DNA from: Sphingomonas sp. UV9
Lineage (GTDB): Bacteria > Pseudomonadota > Alphaproteobacteria > Sphingomonadales > Sphingomonadaceae
Assembly (NCBI RefSeq): GCF_004101245.1
Contig: NZ_SCIN01000001.1
Location: 1,254,784-1,318,783 of the forward strand
Reading direction: 5' to 3'
DNA: 64,000 bases
In this document: one piece after another, positions 17,470 through 24,118 of the stretch
Numbering within the stretch: the stretch's first letter is position 1
Layout: the number at the start of each line of letters is the position of its first letter
Notes under the pieces: generated by a model
What the model was told of the DNA's origin: nothing
Database searches by the model: none
What the model saw: only the letters and a program-made list of their open reading frames with translations
Position numbers and translations under genes: made by a program

Positions 17470-18429
17470 ATGACTGGTTATGCTCAGAATTATCTCGGTG
17501 GCTCCGTTCAGCAACGTCATGGCGGCGGCAGCCCCGTCGGTGTCGGTTGCGCGCTCGTAACGGGTACGATCGTCTGCACGATCGGTGTGGACACGGCGGC
17601 CGGCGTGGGAGCCGGCACTCCGGGCTGCAAGGACGTGATGTGGACCGCAGGCTGCACCTTCGCCGGCCAGCAGGCGGTGGCGGCGGATTGCGGCAACGTG
17701 CTGACCACGCTGGTCTGCACGCTCGGCGCACCGCAAGCCGCGCCCGCTGCGGCGGTCGGGTGCGTGCAAACCGTCTTCAGCCTGGGCTGCACGTTCATGG
17801 GCGGGCAGGGTGTCGGGAAACAGGGCGGTGCCGGAGCGTGCGGCAACGTGCTCACCACGCTGGCCTGTACGCTCGATGCCCAGGCGCCTGCCGCCGGTGA
17901 CGCCATGTGCATCACATTGGCCACTGCACGACCAACCTGGTGCGCGCCGGTCCCCGTCGGCGCCGAAGCGCAGGCAGCGGACTGCAAGCACGTCATGTGG
18001 ACCGCAGGCTGCACGTTTGCAGGGCAACAGCAGAATGCCGTGGAATGCGTCCAGCTCCTCACCACGACGCTCTGTACGCTGGGTGTCGCGCAGCCGGCCG
18101 CGGCGGTCGATTGCGGCAATGTGCTGACGACGCTGGCCTGCACGCTGGGTGACGAGCAGACCGGTGCGCTTGGTGCGACACCGGGGTGCAAGGACGTGTT
18201 GTGGACCGCAGGATGCACGTTCCAGGCCGCCGAATCGGTCGCGGATTGCGGGCATGTCCTGACGACCCTCGCCTGCACGCTGCTGGCCGTCCCCGATGAG
18301 AACGTCGCCGCCACCGACTGCAAGCACGTCATGTGGACCGCAGGCTGCACCTTTGCCGGCCAACCGCAGGCCGCCGAGGTCGAACTCGACTGCAAGCACG
18401 TCATGTGGACGGCGGGCTGTACCTTCTGA
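17470..18429 (+). CDS. Multi-core lanthipeptide-like precursor with thirteen Cys-x8-Cys-Thr modules
   Basis: 319 residues. A ~26-residue N-terminus (MTGYAQNYLGG then SVQQRHGGGSPVGVG) precedes thirteen modules beginning at C27, C53, C74, C98, C124, C147, C172, C193, C215, C240, C260, C284 and C308; the protein ends exactly on module 13. Two main types alternate: W-type such as CKDVMWTAGCTF and L-type such as CGNVLTTLACTL. Module 4 is CVQTVFSLGCTF and module 1 CALVTGTIVCTI. Twelve keep Cys1, Ser/Thr7, Cys10 and Thr11; module 6 is degenerate. Spacers of 8-14 residues are rich in Ala, Gln, Gly, Pro and Val. Ser replacing Thr at position 7 suggests that this residue is dehydrated and joined to Cys10. 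Immediately downstream lie kinase, HopA1 and LanC genes. Alternative: a disulfide-rich repeat protein. AGGAGAAGG precedes the ATG. Confidence 0.85.
   Translation: MTGYAQNYLGGSVQQRHGGGSPVGVGCALVTGTIVCTIGVDTAAGVGAGTPGCKDVMWTAGCTFAGQQAVAADCGNVLTTLVCTLGAPQAAPAAAVGCVQTVFSLGCTFMGGQGVGKQGGAGACGNVLTTLACTLDAQAPAAGDAMCITLATARPTWCAPVPVGAEAQAADCKHVMWTAGCTFAGQQQNAVECVQLLTTTLCTLGVAQPAAAVDCGNVLTTLACTLGDEQTGALGATPGCKDVLWTAGCTFQAAESVADCGHVLTTLACTLLAVPDENVAATDCKHVMWTAGCTFAGQPQAAEVELDCKHVMWTAGCTF
17548..18426 (+). repeat. Intragenic repeat array encoding the precursor modules
   Basis: Thirteen 36-base coding units separated by 24-42-base spacers. The W-type units are nearly identical in DNA (TGCAAG, then CACGTCATGTGGACCGC), pointing to recent duplication or gene conversion. 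Spacers vary much more. W-type units are modules 2, 7, 10, 12, 13; L-type are 3, 5, 8, 9, 11. Confidence 0.9.
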
Positions 18430-18443
18430 TCGATACCCGAAGG

Positions 18444-18475
18444 CCGCCGCTCCCTCGCGGAGTGGCGGTTCTTCG
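18444..18475 (+). terminator. Attenuator-like hairpin between precursor and enzyme genes
   Basis: A 10-bp stem, CCGCCGCTCC pairing with GGAGTGGCGG (one G-T wobble), with a five-base loop, 15 bases after the precursor stop. The following TTCTTCG is only weakly T-rich, so partial termination is expected. This arrangement would give more precursor than enzyme transcript. Confidence 0.6.
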
Positions 18476-18490
18476 CGCTTTCCCTCTCAT

Positions 18491-19648
18491 ATGGCAGGCC
18501 GCATGGACCCGATCGTCACCCGCAATCTCGTACGCTATCTCACCGACAAGGGCCTGATCGACCGCGCCGGAATCGTCGATGGCGGCATGGTCCTGACGAT
18601 GAGCCGCAGCCGCAACCGGTTCGTGATGCTCAAGCAGCGCAGTGGCCCCGCCTATTTCATCAAGCAGGCGATCGAGACCGAACCGGGCACGCGCGAGACC
18701 ATCGCGCGCGAGGCGGAGGTCTATCGCGGCGCGTTCGGCGACGACCGCCTGCGTCCGTTGCGCGATCTGTTGCCGCAGTTCCGGCTCTACGACGCCGATC
18801 AGGGCATATTGATCAACGACCTGATCCCGAACAGCGAGACGCTGACCGCGGTCCACCGCAAGCTTGGGACCTGCCCGATCGATCTCGCCGCGCGGCTGGG
18901 GACCGCCTTGTCCGCTTATCACGCGATCCGCTTCATCGAGGGCGCACCGCAAGCCGCGCTGTTCCCCCAGCAGTCGCCATGGATCCTGCGCCTCCACGGC
19001 GAGGCGGATGTCAGCAGCATGCGACGCAGTCCGGCGGCATCGGCGCTGCTCGACATCTTGCTCGCGGCGCCCGGCGCGGGTGCGATGCTCGGCGAACTGC
19101 GCGACGGGTGGAAGCGCGATACGCTGATCCATACCGATATGCGGTGGGAGAATTGCCTGCTCGCACCGAAGGGCGAGGCACTGGCCGATCGGCGGCTCTA
19201 CATCATCGACTGGGAACTGGCCGATATCGGCGACGCGGCCTGGGATGTCGGCAGCATGCTGCAATCCTATCTCGCCTTCTGGATCGGCTCGATGCCCGCC
19301 GGATCGGACCCCGCCGCCCTTTTCGCAGGCGCCACCGTGCCACTCGCATCGGTCCAGCCCGCGATCGCCGCGTTCTGGACCGCGTACATCACCGCCAGCG
19401 ACGCCTATCGCGACGATGCCGCGGGCTTCCTCAAACGCTGCATCGGCATGATGGCGGCGCGCATGATGGTGACTGCGTTCGAGCGCAGCGCATGGAGCCA
19501 GACGACCGATTCCACCGCCATCCTGCTCGCCCAGACCGCCCTGAACATCCTTGCCGATCCGGACCGCGTGGCGGAGGAATTGCTGGGGATCGTCGATCCG
19601 GCCCCGCGGGCGCTCGATCGGGCACGTGACCGGGCGATCGCGGCATGA
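18491..19648 (+). CDS. APH-fold phosphotransferase, putative lanthipeptide Ser/Thr kinase (class V LanK-like)
   Basis: 385 residues of the aminoglycoside/choline phosphotransferase fold. Nucleotide-binding Lys is K58 in YFIKQAIE. The catalytic loop is HTDMRWEN, with H214, catalytic D216 and N221; the metal-binding segment is IIDWELAD, with D240 and E242. In class V systems a stand-alone kinase of this fold phosphorylates precursor Ser/Thr before elimination, and its position directly behind the precursor supports that role. Start at 18491 or 18503; neither has a strong ribosome-binding site, consistent with coupling. The stop overlaps the next start (ATGA). No antibiotic-resistance role is implied by context. 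Confidence 0.8.
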   Translation: MAGRMDPIVTRNLVRYLTDKGLIDRAGIVDGGMVLTMSRSRNRFVMLKQRSGPAYFIKQAIETEPGTRETIAREAEVYRGAFGDDRLRPLRDLLPQFRLYDADQGILINDLIPNSETLTAVHRKLGTCPIDLAARLGTALSAYHAIRFIEGAPQAALFPQQSPWILRLHGEADVSSMRRSPAASALLDILLAAPGAGAMLGELRDGWKRDTLIHTDMRWENCLLAPKGEALADRRLYIIDWELADIGDAAWDVGSMLQSYLAFWIGSMPAGSDPAALFAGATVPLASVQPAIAAFWTAYITASDAYRDDAAGFLKRCIGMMAARMMVTAFERSAWSQTTDSTAILLAQTALNILADPDRVAEELLGIVDPAPRALDRARDRAIAA

Positions 19649-20643
19649 CCGGCACCGCGACCGAACTCGGCCCCTTCGTGGCGGCACTGCGGATCGCCGA
19701 CGACGGTGCGATCCTGCTCGATGACGTTTCGGTCGGGCGCATCAACGGCGCGGCGACCGAAGACGCGCTGGCGACCGCACTGATGCCGGTGGTGTACGAG
19801 CATGCCTATGCACGGATATTTCCCAAGGACGATGCCGTCGCCGCGGTCGATCCCGCCGACCTGACGACAGCGCTGGAACGCGCCAATACCAGCCGATCGC
19901 GCGCCGAGCAGGGCTGGATCTTCAGCGGCATCGACACGAACGGCAGCGTACTGGCGACCCGCCACGGCCGCACGCGCCGGTTCGTACCGGGCCAGTTTCT
20001 CGCCATCGACGGCGTCATGCCGATGCCGAAGGGAAGCGCGCTGGCGGTGCAGATCGCGGGCGGATCGACCACCGCGCAAGCCGGCTTCTATTACGCGTTC
20101 GGCGAAGCGTTTCGCGACGTGAACGATCTCGCACCGATGGTCCGCTTCTACTGGAACGTGCGGATCGACGGCGCGGTCGATCTGGTCGCCGGGCTGACCG
20201 CCCTGCTCAACCGCTACCGGATACCGTTCGATTTCAAGATCGTCGTGCGCAGCGCCGATTACAGCCGTCGCGACAATGCGGTGCTGTATGTCGCGCAGCA
20301 TCTGTTCCCGGCGGTATCGACGATACTCCTCGCGGCTTACCCCGCCTTTGCCGCGTTGCTCGATGCGCCCGTGCCGCTGTTCGCAAAGCGCCTCGCGCCC
20401 GGGCTGGGTTTTGCGGAGGATCCGGGCAACCGCGAGAGTTTCGGCATGGCCCGCAGCCGTCTGGTCGCACAGGCGCTCGCCGCATCGCGGGCCGATGACG
20501 CCTTCGCCGCGACCGCGTTCGCCGAGGCGCTGACGGCGAAGATCGCCGAGGCAGGCCTGCGCGCCGATGCCCTGTGGCTCAACCCCGGGTCCGACGACCT
20601 GTACGACGTTCCTCCAGCGCCCCCGCGGCAGACGGCCCCTTGA
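19645..20643 (+). CDS. HopA1-domain protein, putative phospho-Ser/Thr lyase (class V LanY-like)
   Basis: 332 residues. The central and C-terminal part matches the HopA1 effector family: MVRFYWNVRIDGAVDLV, LLNRYRIPFDFKIVVRS, a Tyr/Arg/Asp segment, AVLYVAQH, and FGMARSRLVAQAL. HopA1-like proteins act as the lyase that eliminates phosphate to give dehydroamino acids in class V lanthipeptide pathways, working on the product of a separate kinase. The start overlaps the kinase stop by four bases, and the LanC gene starts two bases after its stop, so the three enzymes are made together. Although the family is named after a type III effector, no secretion genes are present here. Confidence 0.82.
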   Translation: MTGTATELGPFVAALRIADDGAILLDDVSVGRINGAATEDALATALMPVVYEHAYARIFPKDDAVAAVDPADLTTALERANTSRSRAEQGWIFSGIDTNGSVLATRHGRTRRFVPGQFLAIDGVMPMPKGSALAVQIAGGSTTAQAGFYYAFGEAFRDVNDLAPMVRFYWNVRIDGAVDLVAGLTALLNRYRIPFDFKIVVRSADYSRRDNAVLYVAQHLFPAVSTILLAAYPAFAALLDAPVPLFAKRLAPGLGFAEDPGNRESFGMARSRLVAQALAASRADDAFAATAFAEALTAKIAEAGLRADALWLNPGSDDLYDVPPAPPRQTAP

Positions 20644-20645
20644 CC

Positions 20646-21995
20646 ATGCAGCCGATATATCTCGAAACCGCCTTCGATATCGGCACCAGGCTCGCGCGCG
20701 ACGCGGTGTGGGATGGCGCGCGGTGCAACTGGTTCGGTCCGGTCCATGAGGATTTCACCGGCACGCAGATGCTCGGTTGCGGCACGATGGGCCCGACCTT
20801 GTACGACGGTACCGCAGGGATCGGGCTGTTCCTCGCGCGGCTGCACCAGGCGACCGGCGATCCGCTGGCGGCGCGAACCGCAACCGGCGCGATCGCGCAT
20901 GCGCTGAACCGCGCGGCCGATATCCCCGACGCCCTCCACCGCGGGTTCTACACCGGGTTTCTGGGGATCGGTTATGCCGCGATGCAGGCCGGCTCCGCAC
21001 TCGACCGCGAAGACCTCGTCGCGCAAGGCCTGGCGATGGTCCACCGCGCGGTGGCGCTGTCGCCGGAGGGGCGCGTCGCGATCGACGTGATGTCCGGCAA
21101 TGCGGGCGCGATCCCCGTCCTGCTCGCACTCGGCGCAGCCCAACACGCGCCTTCGCTTACGCACGCGGCGATCCTCGCGGGGGAACGCCTCCTCGACGGG
21201 GCGGAAACCAGCGACCGTGGCCTGTCCTGGAACGCGATGGGCGAGATGGCCGAACTGGTCGATCTCTCTGGCCTGGCGGACGATCTGGTCGCGGACTTTC
21301 GCGCGCAACGCCGCCCCAATCTGACCGGCCTGTCGCACGGCGCGGGCGGCGTCGGCTGGGCGCTGCTCGAACTGGCTGCCGCAACCCAGGACGATCGGTT
21401 CGCCGCGGCCGGACGGGCCGCGTTCGCCTATGAGGATAGCTGGTTCGATGCTGCGAGCGACCAATGGCCGGACCTGCGCAGCCATGATGCCGGCAAACCG
21501 CTCGGCGCCGCACCCGCTGCCTGGTGTCACGGCGCGGTCGGCATCGGCCTCGCGCGCATCCGTGCCTTCGAACTCACCGGCGACGCGACGATGCAGCCGG
21601 CGATCCAGTCCGCCTTGCGGATCACCGCACGCTCCGTGATCGGCCAGCTCGCCCGCAGCAGCTGCAACTACTCGCTGTGCCACGGCGCCGCCGGGGACGC
21701 GGAACTGTTCCTCAGCTGGGCGACGGCCACCGGCGATGTCGAGGCGCGAACGATCGTCGACGAAATCGCCCGGCACGGAATCGACACCTATGGCGCAACC
21801 GGCCGCCCCTGGCCGTCAGGCACGCCCGGCGCCGGCGAATCCCCCAGCCTCATGCTGGGCCTTGCCGGCACCGGCCACTTCTACCTTCGGGCGTTCGACC
21901 CCGCGGCGACACCGTCGGTCCTGCTGCTGGCCCCGTCCTCGGCAAACCCCACCGTCAATCGATCGCCTACCCGATCGCCGGAGTTCGCTGACTAA
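20646..21995 (+). CDS. LanC-family lanthionine cyclase
   Basis: 449 residues of the alpha/alpha-barrel cyclase family. Zinc ligands are all present: C294 in WCHGAVGIG, and C345-H346 in SLCHGAAG. Other barrel repeats are YDGTAGIGLFLARL, FYTGFLGIGYAAM, VMSGNAGAIPVLLAL and LSHGAGGVGWALLEL. These residues activate Cys thiols for addition to dehydroalanine or dehydrobutyrine, so cyclisation of the Cys-rich modules is the expected reaction. It is longer than stand-alone LanC partly through a ~30-residue Pro/Ser-rich tail. Confidence 0.92.
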   Translation: MQPIYLETAFDIGTRLARDAVWDGARCNWFGPVHEDFTGTQMLGCGTMGPTLYDGTAGIGLFLARLHQATGDPLAARTATGAIAHALNRAADIPDALHRGFYTGFLGIGYAAMQAGSALDREDLVAQGLAMVHRAVALSPEGRVAIDVMSGNAGAIPVLLALGAAQHAPSLTHAAILAGERLLDGAETSDRGLSWNAMGEMAELVDLSGLADDLVADFRAQRRPNLTGLSHGAGGVGWALLELAAATQDDRFAAAGRAAFAYEDSWFDAASDQWPDLRSHDAGKPLGAAPAAWCHGAVGIGLARIRAFELTGDATMQPAIQSALRITARSVIGQLARSSCNYSLCHGAAGDAELFLSWATATGDVEARTIVDEIARHGIDTYGATGRPWPSGTPGAGESPSLMLGLAGTGHFYLRAFDPAATPSVLLLAPSSANPTVNRSPTRSPEFAD

Positions 21996-22012
21996 AGCAC
22001 CTCACTACGTTT

Positions 22013-22027
22013 TGCTAACAATTCTCA
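22013..22027 (+). promoter_or_regulatory. Candidate Fur box before the PepSY operon
   Basis: TGCTAAC-A-ATTCTCA fits the 7-1-7 Fur model (TGATAAT-N-ATTATCA) at 11 of 14 positions. It lies 36 bases before the PepSY start, between the LanC stop and that gene, and would make the iron module independently iron-regulated. Confidence 0.5.
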
Positions 22028-22062
22028 ATAGCCTTGATTCCGGTTCGGCGACGCGATAGGCG

Positions 22063-22740
22063 ATGGCGGTGAACACGCCACAGCCTCCCACGCACCGGGG
22101 ATCCGCCCCACCGCCCGTCGCCGCCAAGCGAAAGCGCAAATGGCGGGGCTGGTGGCTCAAGCAACTGCACACTTGGCACTGGATCAGTGCCGCAGTGTCA
22201 CTGGTCGGCATGCTGTTGTTCGCGATCACCGGCATCACGCTCAACCATGCCGCGACGATCGGCGCCAAGCCGGTGGTCGTCGAAAAGACGGGTATGCTGC
22301 CAGCGCCCCTGCTCCGCCTGCTGACCGCTCCGCACACTGCGGACGCACCGCTTCCGGCGCCGGTCGCGAAGGAGATAGCAACCGCAGTCGGTCTCGATCC
22401 CGCAGGCAGGTCGGTCGAATGGTCCGATACCGACGCCTATGTCGCGCTGCCACGACCCGGTGGCGACGCCTGGATCAGCATCGAGCGCGCGACCGGTCGG
22501 ATAACCGCGGAGACGACCGATCGCGGCTGGATCTCGTATCTCAACGATCTCCACAAGGGACGCAACGCGGGCGCGGCGTGGAGCTGGTTCATCGACATCT
22601 TCGCAGGCGCCTGCATCCTGTTCACGGTGACCGGGCTGCTTCTGCTGCAACTCCATGCACGCCATCGACCGGCAACCTGGCCGATCGTCGCCGCCGGCCT
22701 CGCCATTCCCGTCCTGCTCGCCGTCCTGTTTATCCATTGA
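22063..22740 (+). CDS. PepSY-associated membrane protein
   Basis: 225 residues with a Pro-rich then Lys/Arg-rich cytoplasmic N-terminus, a transmembrane helix after LKQLHTWHWISA (about residues 41-60), a periplasmic PepSY-like domain with LNDLHKGRNAG, and two C-terminal helices. The helix His pattern (HTWHW, LNH, LHKG) resembles haem-binding ferric reductase-like PepSY proteins. First gene of a four-gene iron/flavin operon. Confidence 0.85.
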   Translation: MAVNTPQPPTHRGSAPPPVAAKRKRKWRGWWLKQLHTWHWISAAVSLVGMLLFAITGITLNHAATIGAKPVVVEKTGMLPAPLLRLLTAPHTADAPLPAPVAKEIATAVGLDPAGRSVEWSDTDAYVALPRPGGDAWISIERATGRITAETTDRGWISYLNDLHKGRNAGAAWSWFIDIFAGACILFTVTGLLLLQLHARHRPATWPIVAAGLAIPVLLAVLFIH

Positions 22741-22751
22741 GGGGTTTCGCC

Positions 22752-23246
22752 ATGCGTCCAACCGCGATTCTGTTGCTCGGCGGTGCGGTCACCGCACCCG
22801 CCCTGGTATCGCCCGTCAGCGCCGCGCCCGCGGGCGCCGTCACGATCACCATCCCACGGCTGAACGTTGCCGAATATCATAAGCCCTATGTCGCGCTATG
22901 GCTCGAGCCGGTCGGTGGCGGCGCCCCCCGCACGCTGGCGGTCTGGTACGATCTGAAGAAGCGCGGCAACGATCCCGGTACCAAATGGCTCGCAGACCTG
23001 CGCGCATGGTGGCGCAAGGGCGGCCGCAGCCTGACGATGCCCGCCGACGGCATCAGCGGCGCGACGCGGGCGCCGGGCCAGTACACCATCCCCCTGCCCG
23101 CCGATCTCAAGCCCGGCAACTATATCCTCACCGTCGAAGCGGCCCGCGAGACCGGTGGCCGCGAACTCGTCTCCGTACCGCTGACCGCCGGTGCCCGTAC
23201 CTCGGGCAGGACCGAACTTGGCGCCATCGCCGTCTCCGCCCGCTGA
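22752..23246 (+). CDS. DUF2271-domain periplasmic protein
   Basis: 164 residues with an N-terminal signal peptide (ILLLGGAVTAPALVSPVSAAPA). The DUF2271 pattern is visible: VALWLEP, TLAVWYDLKK, KWLADLRAWWRKG, DGISGATRAPGQY. It lies 11 bases after the PepSY gene with GAGGGG as ribosome-binding site. Function is unknown; it habitually accompanies PepSY and DUF4198 genes near TonB receptors. Confidence 0.85.
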   Translation: MRPTAILLLGGAVTAPALVSPVSAAPAGAVTITIPRLNVAEYHKPYVALWLEPVGGGAPRTLAVWYDLKKRGNDPGTKWLADLRAWWRKGGRSLTMPADGISGATRAPGQYTIPLPADLKPGNYILTVEAARETGGRELVSVPLTAGARTSGRTELGAIAVSAR

Positions 23247-23271
23247 GATGGGCTTGCTGAAGGATCCCATC

Positions 23272-24108
23272 ATGAAGCCTATCGTTTTACGGTTGATGGC
23301 CGCCGCCGCTCTGTTGTCGGTCCCCGCCGCCCTCTCCGCGCACCGCATGTGGCTGCTGCCATCCGCCACCGTGTTTTCAGGCACCGACGGCTGGGTGACG
23401 GTCGACGCCGCCGTATCGAACGACCTCTTCTTCTTCGACCATCAGCCGCTCCGGCTCGACGGCATGAAGGTATGGCAGCCCGACGGCAGCGAAGGCGTGC
23501 TGCAGAACGGGTCGACCGGCCGCTATCGCTCGGTCTTCGACGTGAAGCTCGACAAGCCGGGGACCTGGAAGATCGGGACGCAGATGTCCGCCGTCATGGG
23601 CAGCTTCAAGGTCGACGGCGTCGAAAAGCGCCTCGGTCGTCGCGGACCGCCACAACCGAACGCACCCGCTCCGCTGACGGTCGCCGACATTCCCGCCAAC
23701 GCGACCGACGTGAAGGTCACCGAGGTTACCGGCCGCAACGAGATTTTCGTGACCGCCGGTGCGCCGACCACCACCGTTTTCAAGACCACCGGCAAGGGCC
23801 TGGAGTTCGCACCGGTAACCCATCCCGACGAACTGGTCGCGGGCGAGACGGCGAGGTTTCGTTTCCTGGTCGACGGCAAGCCCGCCGCCGGGATCAAGGT
23901 CACCGTGATCCCCGGCGGCAAGCGCTATCGCAACGACGAGGGTGCACGCGAACTGACCACCGGTGCCGACGGCGTGCTCAGCGTCGATTGGCCGACCGCA
24001 GGCATGTATTGGCTCAGCGCGACGCTGACCGATGCCAAGGCGACGAGCCCGCGGGCGACCGAACGGCGGATGAGCTACGTCACGACGCTCGAAGTGCTGA
24101 CGCCGTAA
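23272..24108 (+). CDS. DUF4198-domain periplasmic protein
   Basis: 278 residues. A signal peptide ends at ALSA and the mature protein starts HRMWLLPS, typical of DUF4198 proteins, which are linked with metal uptake. Strand-rich domains contain FFDHQPLRLDGMKVWQPDG and a C-terminal Ig-like part (GKPAAGIKVTVIPGGKRY). The N-terminal His-Arg-Met of the mature protein could bind metal. AAGGAT precedes the ATG. Confidence 0.85.
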   Translation: MKPIVLRLMAAAALLSVPAALSAHRMWLLPSATVFSGTDGWVTVDAAVSNDLFFFDHQPLRLDGMKVWQPDGSEGVLQNGSTGRYRSVFDVKLDKPGTWKIGTQMSAVMGSFKVDGVEKRLGRRGPPQPNAPAPLTVADIPANATDVKVTEVTGRNEIFVTAGAPTTTVFKTTGKGLEFAPVTHPDELVAGETARFRFLVDGKPAAGIKVTVIPGGKRYRNDEGARELTTGADGVLSVDWPTAGMYWLSATLTDAKATSPRATERRMSYVTTLEVLTP

Positions 24109-24118
24109 ACGATCTCGG

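Noticed and set aside
17517..18404. Antisense open frame across the precursor
   Set aside because: It mirrors the repeats of the sense gene, has no ribosome-binding site, and the sense frame has the start signal and operon context.
17548..18426. CRISPR-like or simple satellite array
   Set aside because: Units are in-frame coding modules with protein-level constraints and variable spacers of coding sequence; there are no cas genes and no identical short repeats with unique spacers.
17548..18426. Resemblance of CTF/CTL strings to mersacidin-type cores
   Set aside because: The shared tripeptides are too short and the lipid-II motif Glu is absent, so no relation is claimed.
18491..19648. Antibiotic-resistance aminoglycoside phosphotransferase
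   Set aside because: The fold is shared, but the position directly behind a RiPP precursor and in overlap with a HopA1 gene fits a biosynthetic kinase better.
19645..20643. Type III secretion effector
   Set aside because: HopA1 is the family name, but no secretion genes or chaperone are present and the gene is embedded between kinase and LanC genes.
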